From the NCBI RefSeq assembly GCF_000220985.1, contig NZ_AFRW01000015.1, forward strand, positions 1-64,000: a stretch of DNA of 64,000 nucleotides. Reading direction: 5' to 3'. Below are positions 8,795 to 17,157 of the stretch, in pieces (the stretch's first letter is position 1; each line of letters starts with the position of its first letter). Origin of the DNA: Nesterenkonia sp. F (GTDB taxonomy: Bacteria; Actinomycetota; Actinomycetes; Actinomycetales; Micrococcaceae). The notes under the pieces were generated by a model. That model searched no databases. It had not been told where the DNA came from and saw only the letters and a program-made list of their open reading frames with translations. The position numbers and the translations under genes are program-made.

Positions 8795-9802
8795 GCGGCC
8801 CGGGCGACGGCGCCGAGAGCGGCGAGCTGCTCAGCGCGCCGCGGATCCGCGCCCTCGCCGCGGAGCTGGGGGTGCATCCCACCAAGCAGTGGGGGCAGAA
8901 CTTCGTCGTGGACCCGAACACCATCCGGCGGATCGTCGGCCTGGCCGAGCTCGACGGCTCCGAGCACGTGCTCGAGGTCCGGCCCCGGGCTGGGGTCGCT
9001 GACGCTGGGCCTGCTGGACGAGGCCGCGCAGGTCACCGCCGTGGAGATCGACCCTCGGCTCGCCGCGCGGCTGCCGGAGACGATGGAACAGATGCGCCCC
9101 GCCGGCGCGCAGCGGCTGCGCGTGATCCGTCAGGACGCGCTGAAGCTGGGAACGGGCCGCGGCGACGGACGGACGATCCACGAAGCTGACTCTCGGGGCG
9201 ATGCGGCCGCCGCCGGAGACGAGGCTGAGCTGGGCTCTCCGGACGTGCTGGTGGCCAATCTGCCCTACAACGTCGCGGTGCCGGTGGTGCTGCACCTGCT
9301 CCAGGTTCTGCCGAGCCTGACTCGTGGGCTGGTCATGGTCCAGGAGGAGGTCGCAGACCGGCTCTGTGCCGGCCCGGGGTCGAAGATCTACGGCGTCCCC
9401 TCGGTCAAGGCCGCCTGGGACACCTCCATGCGCAAGGCCGGTGCCGTGGGCACGCGGGTCTTCTGGCCCGAGCCGCGGATCTCGTCGGGGCTGGTGCGCT
9501 TCGACCGGCGCGAGCCGGCCTCGGAGACGGTGCGTCGTGAGGAGGTCTTCGCCGTCGTCGACGCCGCCTTCGCCCAGCGCCGCAAGACGCTGCGGGCCGC
9601 GCTGTCCTCGCTCGCCGGCTCGGGGGCGGAGGCCGAGGAGGTGCTGCGCGCCGCCGGCGTGGACCCCCGGGCCCGCGGCGAGACCCTGGAGGTCGGCGCC
9701 TACACGCGGATCGCCGAGGCGCTGCGGGACCGGGGCGACGTCGACTCCGACGTCGACTCCGACGTCGACGACGGGCGCGGCACGGAGGCGGGCGCGCGCT
9801 GA
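8791..9802 (+). pseudogene. rsmA: 16S rRNA dimethyladenosine transferase RsmA (KsgA), frameshifted as sequenced
   Basis: RsmA dimethylates A1518 and A1519 of 16S rRNA; its loss confers kasugamycin resistance. The first frame from GTG 8791 gives [20 protein letters not shown] and HVLEV, then RPRAG and nonsense. The second frame gives [39 protein letters not shown] (the NLPY catalytic motif) and [16 protein letters not shown]. Removing one C from the pair at 8979-8980 reads through as [17 protein letters not shown], exactly the SAM-binding motif, and gives one 336-residue protein. An extra loop rich in Asp, Glu and Ala lies before NLPY, and the tail ends with [12 protein letters not shown], encoded by a 12-bp direct repeat. 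Sequencing error is the simplest explanation. Confidence 0.9.
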
Positions 9803-10110
9803 GATGATCCGGCACTCTCCGTCGGCGCCGCCTGGGCGCCGCTGCTCGTCGAGCGGCTGCCCGGCCGGTTCCGTCGAGCGCTGCGCGCGGTCGAGTGGTG
9901 CGCCGTCGTCGCGCTGCTGGCCCACGGCGTCGTCTGGCACATGCTGTTCAGCGGGCTCGGGCTGCTCGGGCTGCTCGGCGCACCGGAGGACCCCGCGGCG
10001 CTGACCGGCCGCCTGCTGATCTGGGGGCCGCTGTTCTCGCTGTGGGCCGCGGCGCTGCTGGCGGCCCTCGCGCGGTCCGGGCCCTCCAGCAGTGATCCCC
10101 TGTTCCAGCT
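9803..10110 (+). pseudogene. Fragment of a membrane protein between rsmA and ispE
   Basis: Directly after the rsmA stop one frame encodes two convincing hydrophobic segments (EWCAVVALLAHGVVWHMLF, and LLIWGPLFSLWAAALLAALA) separated by LLGAPEDPAALTGR. It has no start codon before ATG 9941 and no stop before it runs into ispE. An ATG at 9804 lies in another frame, so one further single-base shift near 9812 would create an N-terminus. The region therefore holds either a remnant of a larger polytopic protein or a small gene damaged by the same indel problem as its neighbours. The C-terminal end is arbitrary; from about 10090 the base composition drops and the ispE promoter region begins. Confidence 0.3.
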
Positions 10111-10187
10111 CCTGACCTGGAGTGTTTCCGTCGTGTCGGCTGACTGTGACCTGGACGTCAGCGCGGACGCCGTCCAGTCGAGCGCGA

Positions 10188-10193
10188 TAGAGT
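10188..10193 (+). promoter_or_regulatory. -10 element of ispE
   Basis: TAGAGT with no clear -35. It gives a leader of about 35 nt containing CAGGAGGAA ahead of ATG 10236. Confidence 0.45.
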
Positions 10194-10235
10194 GCCGGAT
10201 CAAGCACATCGATCTCCCAGGAGGAACTCCCCAGG

Positions 10236-11213
10236 ATGAGGGACAGCGAATTCTTCGGCCATGTCACCGCGGTCGCCCCCGGCAAGGTGAACATGAGTCT
10301 GCGCGTGGGGCCCCTCCGCGAGGACGGCTACCACGAGGTCGCGACCCTCTACCTGGCGGTCTCGCTGCAGGAGGAGGTCAGCGTCGTCCCGCGCGACGAC
10401 GAAGCCATCACGCTGAGCCTCTCCGAACGCTCGGCATTCACCGCCGCTCCCGTCGACGACCCTGACGTGGACGACGCCTCCGATCCCGGGGTGCCGCTTG
10501 ACGAGCGGAACCTGGCCCATCGGGCGGCGTCGAAGCTGCGCGATCGGCTGGGTCATCGCCGCGGGGTGGACATCACCCTGACGAAGAACGTCCCTGTGGC
10601 CGGGGGGATGGGCGGCGGATCCGCGGACGCGGCGGCGACGCTGGTCGCCTGCTCGGCGCTCTGGGAGGCCGGGCTGACCAAGGAGCAGCTGGCCGAGACC
10701 GGCGCCGAGCTGGGGGCGGACGTGCCCTTCGCCATCCTCGGCGGCGCCGCCGTCGGGCAGGGCGTCGGCGACGAGCTCTCCCCGCTGCTGACCCGCGGCG
10801 AGCTGCACCTGGTCATCGTCCCGGCCGCCGCGGGACTGTCGACGCCGCAGGTCTACCGGCGACTGGACACGATGCGCGCCGAGTCCGAGGTGGAGGTCGA
10901 GGCTCCGCAGCTGGACCCCGACCTGGTGCGCGCGGTGTGCACCGCCGACGCCGAGATGATCGCCACGCTGATGGCCAACGACCTACAGGCTCCGGCGGTG
11001 AGCCTGATCCCGTCGCTGGAGGACATGCTCGACGCCGGACTCGTCGACGGCGCGCTGCAGGGCATCGTCTCCGGCTCCGGGCCGACGGTGATGTTCCTGG
11101 CCCGCGACGCCGAGTCGGCCGGCCAGGTCGCCACACGGCTGCAGGAGCGCACCTCGGCCTGGGCGATCCCGGTGACTGCTCCGGCGCCGGGGGCGCGGCT
11201 GCTGACCGCCTGA
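10236..11213 (+). CDS. ispE: 4-diphosphocytidyl-2-C-methyl-D-erythritol kinase
   Basis: Fourth-committed-step kinase of the non-mevalonate (MEP) isoprenoid pathway; it phosphorylates CDP-ME with ATP. The 325-residue GHMP kinase opens with VTAVAPGKVNMSLRVG (motif 1), has the ATP-loop VAGGMGGGSADAAATL near residue 120, and ends with the motif 3 region GIVSGSGPTVMFLA. The start at 10236 keeps the N-terminal PGKVN motif and has AGGAGG 11 nt upstream. An acidic insert (DDPDVDDASDPG) near residue 75 is longer than usual. ispH lies in the same window at 50.8 kb. It follows rsmA, as in most Actinobacteria. Confidence 0.93.
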   Translation: MRDSEFFGHVTAVAPGKVNMSLRVGPLREDGYHEVATLYLAVSLQEEVSVVPRDDEAITLSLSERSAFTAAPVDDPDVDDASDPGVPLDERNLAHRAASKLRDRLGHRRGVDITLTKNVPVAGGMGGGSADAAATLVACSALWEAGLTKEQLAETGAELGADVPFAILGGAAVGQGVGDELSPLLTRGELHLVIVPAAAGLSTPQVYRRLDTMRAESEVEVEAPQLDPDLVRAVCTADAEMIATLMANDLQAPAVSLIPSLEDMLDAGLVDGALQGIVSGSGPTVMFLARDAESAGQVATRLQERTSAWAIPVTAPAPGARLLTA

Positions 11214-11313
11214 TCGACGGGAGCGGGTGCAGCTCGTCGCCGTCGCACCGACTCTGCGGTTCCGGGTCTGCGTCCCGTCCGTCCCGTCCGTCCCGCCCGT
11301 CCCATTCGCTCTC

Positions 11314-11379
11314 GTGTCACGTCCGCACCGTGTCGTCACGTCCCTGTGCGGGCGTGAGAACCCGGTGCGGACGTGACAC
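11314..11379. repeat. 17-bp perfect inverted repeat between ispE and the ABC-F gene
   Basis: The arms at 11314-11330 and 11363-11379 are perfect reverse complements containing CACGTCCGCACC. The 32-nt centre contains a second related half-site (CACGTCCC and GGGCGTG) that can form a smaller hairpin. There is no T run. A run of CCCGTCCGT-like repeats lies just upstream at about 11271-11304. It could terminate ispE transcription or be a dispersed palindromic element. Confidence 0.7.
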
Positions 11380-11449
11380 ATCGCAGTGGGCGAACCGGAG
11401 TCGTCGCCCCGCTCGGGCCGCTGATTCTGCCTGAATCCGGGCGGTTCAA

Positions 11450-11455
11450 TACCCT
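11450..11455 (+). promoter_or_regulatory. -10 element of the ABC-F gene
   Basis: TACCCT, 7 nt before ATG 11463; leaderless type. Confidence 0.5.
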
Positions 11456-11462
11456 GGAGTCC

Positions 11463-13388
11463 ATGGCGCATCTCCTCGGAGCCGAAGGGCTCACTCTGAC
11501 GTTCGGCACCCGCACCATCCTCGACGGGCTGACCATCGGCATCGACGCCGGCGACCGGATCGGCATCGTCGGCCGCAACGGCGACGGCAAGTCGACTCTG
11601 ATGCGTCTGCTGGCCGGCCGCGCGGAGGCCGACGACGGCCGGGTCACCTGGCGCGGCGGCGTCGACGTCGGTTATCTGGACCAGTCCGACGTCCTCGACG
11701 GCGACGACTCGATCCGGCGGGCGGTGGTCGGCGAGATGGCCGACTACGAATGGGCCTCCAGCCCGGTGCTCCGCGACGTCGCCGACGGGCTGCTGGGCGG
11801 CCTCGACTGGGATCAGCCGGTCGGCGCCCTCTCCGGCGGCCAGCGGCGTCGCGTGGCGCTGGCGAAGCTGCTGATGGGCGAGCACGACGTGCTGATGCTC
11901 GACGAGCCGACCAACCACCTCGACGTCGAGGGCGTCGCCTGGCTGGCCGACCATCTGAAGAAGCGCTGGAAGGCCGACGAGGGCGCGTTCCTGGTGGTCA
12001 CCCACGACCGCTGGTTCCTCGACGAGGTCTGCACCACCACCTGGGAGGTGCACGACGCGACGGTCGACACCTACGAGGGCGGCTATGCCGCCTACACGCT
12101 GGCCCGCGCCGAGCGGGACCGGGCCGCCGCCGTCGAGGAGCAGAAGCGCCAGCAGCTGGTGAAGAAGGAGCTCGCCTGGCTGCGCCGCGGCGCCCCGGCG
12201 CGCACCTCGAAGCCCAAGTTCCGCGTGGACGCGGCGACTGCGCTGATCAACGACGTGCCCGAGCCGCGCGACACCGTCTCGCTGCGCCGGATGGCCACCG
12301 CCCGGCTGGGCAAGGACGTCCTCGACCTGGAACATGTCACCCTGCGGCTGCGCGGCGAGGGCGACGAGCCGGCGGTCGCCGACGGGCGCACCCTCTTCGA
12401 CGATGTCACCTTCCGGCTCGGGCCCGGCGAGCGGGTCGGCGTCGTCGGCGTCAACGGCGCCGGCAAGTCCACGCTGCTGCGCCTGCTGGACGGGCAGGTC
12501 GAGCCGGACGACGGGCGGATCAAGCGCGGCAAGACCGTCCAGACCGCGATCCTCTCCCAGGAGGTCGAGGAGCTGACGGCGAAGGCGCATATGCGCGTCC
12601 ACGAGGTGATGACCGAGGAGAAGAACGTCTTCTTCGTCGGCGGCAAGGAGCTCTCCGGGGCGCAGCTGCTCGAGCAGATCGGCTTCAGCCGCACGCGCCA
12701 GTGGACGCCGGTGGGCGACCTCTCCGGCGGCGAGCGACGGCGGCTGCAGCTGCTGAAGCTGATGACCGGCGAGCCGAACGTGCTGATGCTCGACGAGCCG
12801 ACCAACGACCTCGACACCGACACGCTGGCGTCGATGGAGGATCTGCTCGACGACTGGCCCGGCACGCTGGTGGTCGTCAGCCACGACCGCTATCTGCTCG
12901 AACGGGTCACCGACCATCAGGTCGCGCTGCTCGGCGACGGCTCGGTCCGCCTGCTCCCCGGAGGAGTCGAGCAGTACCTGCGCATCCGGTCGGGCAAGGA
13001 GCCGGCCCCCGGCGAGGCGATCCGCACGTACCACGGTCAGACCAGCACCGAGGCCGGGGCGACGGCCGGATCGCGCGGACCGGCGGCCTCGAAGGCGACG
13101 GCGCGCTCGGCGTCGTCCTCCGGCTCCGCGCCCGCCGGCGGGGCTGAGGGAACCGACGGCGTCTCCGAGGCCGCGAAGCGGCAGGCTCGCAAACAGATGC
13201 AGCGGGTGGAGAAGCAGATGGAGAAGCTCTCCTCCCGGCAGCAGGAGCTGCACCAGGAGATGGCGGGGGCCTCAGAGGCCGGCGACGTCGACCGGCTGCG
13301 CACGCTGCAGGCGAAGCTCGACGACGTCGACGCCCAGCTCGGCGAGCTCGAGGAGACCTGGCTGGAGGCCGGCGAGCTCGTCGAGTGA
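11463..13388 (+). CDS. ABC-F family ATPase (Uup/EttA-like translation factor)
   Basis: Soluble protein of 641 residues with two ABC domains and no membrane domain. The first has Walker A GRNGDGKST, signature LSGGQRRRVALAK and Walker B LMLDEPTNHLD. The second has GVNGAGKST, LSGGERRRLQLLK and LMLDEPTNDLD. A linker rich in Glu, Lys and Arg (EQKRQQLVKKELAWLRRG) forms the ABC-F interdomain region. The C-terminus, from about residue 545, is an Ala/Ser-rich spacer and then a coiled coil (KQMQRVEKQMEKLSSRQQEL) as in Uup. Family members act on the ribosome or on branched DNA; some give antibiotic resistance. Its place beside ispE is conserved, which favours a housekeeping role. ATG 11463 fits the leaderless pattern. 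Confidence 0.88.
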   Translation: MAHLLGAEGLTLTFGTRTILDGLTIGIDAGDRIGIVGRNGDGKSTLMRLLAGRAEADDGRVTWRGGVDVGYLDQSDVLDGDDSIRRAVVGEMADYEWASSPVLRDVADGLLGGLDWDQPVGALSGGQRRRVALAKLLMGEHDVLMLDEPTNHLDVEGVAWLADHLKKRWKADEGAFLVVTHDRWFLDEVCTTTWEVHDATVDTYEGGYAAYTLARAERDRAAAVEEQKRQQLVKKELAWLRRGAPARTSKPKFRVDAATALINDVPEPRDTVSLRRMATARLGKDVLDLEHVTLRLRGEGDEPAVADGRTLFDDVTFRLGPGERVGVVGVNGAGKSTLLRLLDGQVEPDDGRIKRGKTVQTAILSQEVEELTAKAHMRVHEVMTEEKNVFFVGGKELSGAQLLEQIGFSRTRQWTPVGDLSGGERRRLQLLKLMTGEPNVLMLDEPTNDLDTDTLASMEDLLDDWPGTLVVVSHDRYLLERVTDHQVALLGDGSVRLLPGGVEQYLRIRSGKEPAPGEAIRTYHGQTSTEAGATAGSRGPAASKATARSASSSGSAPAGGAEGTDGVSEAAKRQARKQMQRVEKQMEKLSSRQQELHQEMAGASEAGDVDRLRTLQAKLDDVDAQLGELEETWLEAGELVE

Positions 13389-13394
13389 GTCCGC

Positions 13395-13441
13395 CCTGCG
13401 GCGGGACAGCCTCTCCGGTCGTCGGGAGGCGGTCCCGCAGG
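13395..13441. terminator. Bidirectional hairpin between convergent ABC-F gene and HAD-EEP gene
   Basis: CCTGCG..GGGAC at the left pairs with GTCCCGCAGG at the right. An inner GCCTC/GAGGC stem lies inside. No T tract. Confidence 0.5.
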
Positions 13442-13457
13442 GGAGAGGCTTCGGGCC

Positions 13458-15098
13458 TCACTCGGCGGCGAGCACCGTGCGCACCGCCAGGTGGTCGGAC
13501 GGAAAGTCGTTGTCCTGATGGTCAGGGATGTGCCGGCACACGCCGCCGAACTCCACGAAGCCTTCGTCGGCCGGGGCGTCCTCGGCATCGGCCGCGCCGC
13601 CGAGGTGGTCGGCGGCGAGCACGTCGAGCCCGCGCACGTAGACGAAGTCGATGCGGTCGCGCGGCTCGTCGTCCAATGTGTGGATCTGCGCCCAGGAGCG
13701 CCCCGGTGCGCGGCGCGGGTCCGGGTGCACGATGCGGAAGGCGTCGGCGTAGCCGGCGTCGACCAGCCGGCGGGTCGCCGGCCAGTCGACCGCAGGGCGG
13801 TCTGCGCCGTCCCAGTCGACGGCGGAGGGCACGTTGAAGTCGCCGGCGATGATGACCGGCATCGAGCCGTGCTGCTCGAGCAGTCGGTCCGTCTCCTCCA
13901 GGACGCGCTGCGCCTGTCGGTCGCGGGCGACCTCGCCGGACTGCGCGAAGACCTCCTCGCTGGCCGCGGGCAGCTCGTCGGCGCGATAGGGGCCGTAGTC
14001 CTCGGGAGCCAGATGCACCGACCAGGCCAGCACCTGGCCGGCGGCAGTACCGACGACGGCCGCCGTGGCGTAGGGGGCGGTGTCGGTGGTCAGCAGCTGA
14101 GCGGGCCCGGTGCTGAGCACCGCGTTGTCCCAGGACTGCTGCGCGACGGTCATCCCGAGGGTGCGGCCCAGCCGGCCGCCGGCGTCGCCCCAGCATTCCT
14201 GGAGGAACAGCAGGTCCGCCTGCTGCTCGCGCAGCACGTCGACCTGCTTATGGCGGCCGTTCTCGACCTCGGCTCCGCCGAACCAGAGGTTCCAGCTGAT
14301 CAGGCGCAGAGTCGGACGGTCGGTCTCGGCGGTGAGTGCGGTGACAGGCATGGTCTCCTCCAAGGAGCGGGCGGATCGGTCGGCGGAACGGGTGGGATCG
14401 GTCGGTCGCGTCGGGAGGACGTCCAGCCCGACCAGGGAGTCGATTCGGTGGCTGCAGGGCATCGTGGCCTCCTCGGCGTCGACGCCGACGACGGTCATAC
14501 CCGCCGCGCGGGCCGCCTCGGCCCCGGCGACGGAGTCTTCGAAGGCCACGGTCCGGGACGGGTCGACGTCCAGGGCCCGGGCCGCGGCCAGGTACACGTC
14601 CGGTGCCGGCTTGGCCGCGTCGACGTCGTCCAGCGTCCGGACGACGTCGACGAGCTCGAGCAGCCCGACGTCGGCGAGCATCGCGGCGACGTCGGCCCGC
14701 AGGCCGTTGCTGGCCACGGCCACCGGGACGCGGCCGACGAGGGCGCGGACCAGAGCCACCGCCCCGGGCATCGGCGTCACGCCGGCGGCCAGCCGGGCGG
14801 AGTAGTCCTCGACCAGGACGTCGCGCAGTTCGGCGACGGGTTGGGTCTCCCGGCTCCGGGAGGCCAGGCGTGCCGCGGCGTCGCCGACGTCGAGTCCGCG
14901 GAACTGTCCCGCGGCCTCGACGGCGGCCGTCGCCGAGAGTCCCAGCCGGCGGTGCTGCTCGGCGATCAGCTCCAGCCAGACCGACTCCGAATCGACCAGC
15001 AGGCCGTCGCAGTCGAAGACGACCGCCTCGGCGTCCAGGAGGAACTCGGGGGAGCGGGACGAGATGATGGCGATGCCGCGCGGGGCCTCGGCGCTCAT
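13458..15098 (-). CDS. HAD-family phosphatase fused to an endonuclease/exonuclease/phosphatase (EEP) domain
   Basis: One open frame of 546 residues carries two complete enzymes. Residues 20-215 are a beta-phosphoglucomutase-like HAD hydrolase: nucleophile motif VVFDCDGLLVDSES, VAVASNG, lysine motif AAKPAPDVYL, and FEDSVAGAEAARAAGM. Residues 250-546 are an EEP phosphodiesterase: ISWNLWFGG, LFLQECWGD, VHLAPED, IIAGDFNVPS, DRIDFVYV and PSDHLAVRT, so all metal-binding and catalytic positions are present. GGAGGAGACC stands just before an in-frame ATG at 14351, so the EEP domain may also be made alone (297 residues). The start overlaps the ATPase gene by 4 nt. Together the domains could cleave a phosphodiester and then remove the phosphate from a ligand imported by the linked transporter. 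That is inference; the substrate is unknown. Confidence 0.85.
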   Translation of the reverse strand: MSAEAPRGIAIISSRSPEFLLDAEAVVFDCDGLLVDSESVWLELIAEQHRRLGLSATAAVEAAGQFRGLDVGDAAARLASRSRETQPVAELRDVLVEDYSARLAAGVTPMPGAVALVRALVGRVPVAVASNGLRADVAAMLADVGLLELVDVVRTLDDVDAAKPAPDVYLAAARALDVDPSRTVAFEDSVAGAEAARAAGMTVVGVDAEEATMPCSHRIDSLVGLDVLPTRPTDPTRSADRSARSLEETMPVTALTAETDRPTLRLISWNLWFGGAEVENGRHKQVDVLREQQADLLFLQECWGDAGGRLGRTLGMTVAQQSWDNAVLSTGPAQLLTTDTAPYATAAVVGTAAGQVLAWSVHLAPEDYGPYRADELPAASEEVFAQSGEVARDRQAQRVLEETDRLLEQHGSMPVIIAGDFNVPSAVDWDGADRPAVDWPATRRLVDAGYADAFRIVHPDPRRAPGRSWAQIHTLDDEPRDRIDFVYVRGLDVLAADHLGGAADAEDAPADEGFVEFGGVCRHIPDHQDNDFPSDHLAVRTVLAAE

Positions 15099-16159
15099 GC
15101 CGGGACCCGCTCGGCGGCCGATGCCGCGGCCGGCAGGCGCAGCGCCGGCTCGTCGAGGACATGCGGGATCACTCGGGTGCCGGGGACGAGGTCGGCGGCC
15201 TCGGCGGCGGAGACCGAGCTGATCAGCTCCGGGCCCTCGTCACCGGAGGCGCGGACGATGGTCCGCTCGCCGGTGAACGTCTGGGAGACCACAGTGCAGG
15301 TGCCCTCCGCCGCGGGGCTCAGCGTGAGGTCCTCAGGGCGGACGAACAGCGTGTCCAGGCCGTGGGCGGGCCCCTGCACCGGCAGCGCGCCGCGGGTGAA
15401 GGAGGGATCGGCCCCGAGCCGGGTCACCGTGCCCACGAACTGGGCGACGAACTCGGTGGCCGGTCGGCGGTAGATCGTGCGGGGCTCGTCGACCTGCTCG
15501 ATCACCCCGCCGTTGAGCACGGCGACCCGGTCGGCGATGGCCAGCGCCTCCTCCTGGTCGTGGGTGACGAACATCGTGGTGATGCCCAGCTGCTGCTGCA
15601 GCCGGCGGATCTCCTCGCGGATCTGGTGGCGCACGATGGCGTCCAGGGCCGAGAGCGGCTCGTCGAGCAGCAGCACCGAGGGCTGGACGGCGAGCGCGCG
15701 GGCCAGCGCCACCCGTTGCTGCTGTCCGCCGGAGAGCTGGTGGGGGTAGCGGTCGGCCAGCTGCGGCAGGCCGCACATCTCCAGCAGCTCCTCGGCGGTG
15801 CGACGGCGCGCTTCGCGCCGGACGCGGCGCACGCGCAGTCCGTACTCGACGTTCTGCCGGACCGAGAGGTTCGGGAAGAGGCTGTAGGCCTGGAAGACCA
15901 TGCCGATGTCCCGGCGGTTCGGGGCGACGGCGGTGAGGTCCTTCCCGCTGACCAGCACGCGGCCGGTGGTCGGCTTCTCGAAGCCGGCGAGGATCCGCAT
16001 CGCAGTGGTCTTGCCGCAGCCCGAGGGACCCAGCACCGAGACCAGCTCGCCGGCGGAGATGTGCAGGCTGAGGTCGTCGAGCACTGTGGTGGGGCCGAAG
16101 CGCTTCGTGATGCCGTCGAGGACGACGGCGTTGTCCTGGGTGGTGGTCGTGCTCATCAT
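15095..16159 (-). CDS. ABC transporter ATP-binding protein (PotA/FbpC/PhnT-like)
   Basis: The 354-residue ATPase powers the importer encoded upstream. Walker A GPSGCGKTT, Q-loop GMVFQAYSLFPNL, signature HQLSGGQQQRVALARAL, Walker B VLLLDEPLSALD and switch VTHDQEEALAIADRV are all present. After residue 240 comes a TOBE-type regulatory domain (RPEDLTLSPAAEG). Domain layout matches the iron/polyamine/2-aminoethylphosphonate class. Two ATG codons lie in tandem; the first overlaps the upstream permease stop by 4 nt. The stop overlaps the HAD-EEP start by 4 nt, which ties expression of the enzyme to the transporter. Confidence 0.93.
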   Translation of the reverse strand: MMSTTTTQDNAVVLDGITKRFGPTTVLDDLSLHISAGELVSVLGPSGCGKTTAMRILAGFEKPTTGRVLVSGKDLTAVAPNRRDIGMVFQAYSLFPNLSVRQNVEYGLRVRRVRREARRRTAEELLEMCGLPQLADRYPHQLSGGQQQRVALARALAVQPSVLLLDEPLSALDAIVRHQIREEIRRLQQQLGITTMFVTHDQEEALAIADRVAVLNGGVIEQVDEPRTIYRRPATEFVAQFVGTVTRLGADPSFTRGALPVQGPAHGLDTLFVRPEDLTLSPAAEGTCTVVSQTFTGERTIVRASGDEGPELISSVSAAEAADLVPGTRVIPHVLDEPALRLPAAASAAERVPA

Positions 16160-17157
16160 CGGGTCACCTTCTCGGGGTCGGCCTGCTCACAGGTGGGTGA
16201 GTGCGGGGCGTGGGCGCGGGTGCGGTCCTCGGCAGATGAACCGTCGGGGGAGGGCCCGTCCTCGGCGTCGTCGGCGGAGGTCTCCTCGCCGGTGCCGCCG
16301 GTGCCGCCGGAGCGGCCCGGGGCGAATCGCTGGGTGGCGAGGGTGCCGATCAGCATCAACCCCCAGGTGGTCAGGTTCAGCAGGACCGCGACGGCGATGG
16401 AGGCCCGGAAGTCTGTGTTCGAGACGGTGAACAGCCAGACCGGCACCGTGTCCTGGCTCAGCGTGGCCGCCACGGAGAACTCGCCGAAGCACAGGGCGGT
16501 GGTGAAGAAGATCGAGAACAGCACGGGGCCGCGGATGTTGGGCAGCACCACCCGCAGGATCGTCCCCCAGGTGCTCGAGCCCAGGCTCGCCGATCCCTCC
16601 ACCATGGCCTTCAGCGGGATGGTGCGCAGCCCGGCGTCGATGGAGCGGAAGGTGAACGGCAGGCAGAGCACGACGTAGGTGCCCACCAGGATCAGCGGCA
16701 GGTCCGGATGCTGGACGAACTGGCTGATCGCATTCGGCAGCGTGCCCCGCCCCTGCTGGGCGCCCCACCGCAGCAGGGAGACGATGCCGGCGGCCAGCGC
16801 GATCGCCGGGACGACCAGCGGCAGCGTGCACAGGATCTCCAGCACCGGGCGCAGCCGCGGGGCCCAGAGATGCACGGCGACGACGGCGGGCACCAGCGTC
16901 AGCAGCAGCGCGACCACGGTCAGCACCGCCACGGTGACGGTGCGTCCGGCCGCCGAGAGGAGGCTGGCGTCGTCGCCGAGCACCGAATAGGCGCTCAGCG
17001 AGAACGACCAGCCGGGCAGCACGGCGTAGCCGATGCTGCAGAGCAGCGGCACCGCGATGTAGATCGCGACGGCGAGGACCGGCAGCCACATGGTGGCGCG
17101 GCCGCTCCGCCGGGCGAGGGTCGGGCGGTCGTGCGGGACAGGGGTCACTGCAGCCAT
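16156..17157 (-). CDS. ABC transporter permease, second subunit (PhnV/PotC-like)
   Basis: A 333-residue inner-membrane permease with about six membrane segments (first: WLPVLAVAIYIAVPLLCSIG). The EAA loop that contacts the ATPase reads EGSASLGSSTWGTILRVVLPNI. I start it at ATG 17157 because GAGGAGGAGC lies just upstream and it overlaps the first permease gene by 13 nt. A longer upstream frame exists but would be out-of-frame readthrough of the other permease. The C-terminal 60 residues after the last membrane segment are acidic and low-complexity (GGTGGTGEETSADDAEDG), unusual for this family. Confidence 0.9.
   Translation of the reverse strand: MAAVTPVPHDRPTLARRSGRATMWLPVLAVAIYIAVPLLCSIGYAVLPGWSFSLSAYSVLGDDASLLSAAGRTVTVAVLTVVALLLTLVPAVVAVHLWAPRLRPVLEILCTLPLVVPAIALAAGIVSLLRWGAQQGRGTLPNAISQFVQHPDLPLILVGTYVVLCLPFTFRSIDAGLRTIPLKAMVEGSASLGSSTWGTILRVVLPNIRGPVLFSIFFTTALCFGEFSVAATLSQDTVPVWLFTVSNTDFRASIAVAVLLNLTTWGLMLIGTLATQRFAPGRSGGTGGTGEETSADDAEDGPSPDGSSAEDRTRAHAPHSPTCEQADPEKVTR

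Noticed and set aside
9744-9780. Short GACGTCGAC repeats as a regulatory site
   Set aside because: They are in frame inside rsmA and encode an acidic tail; no promoter element is nearby.
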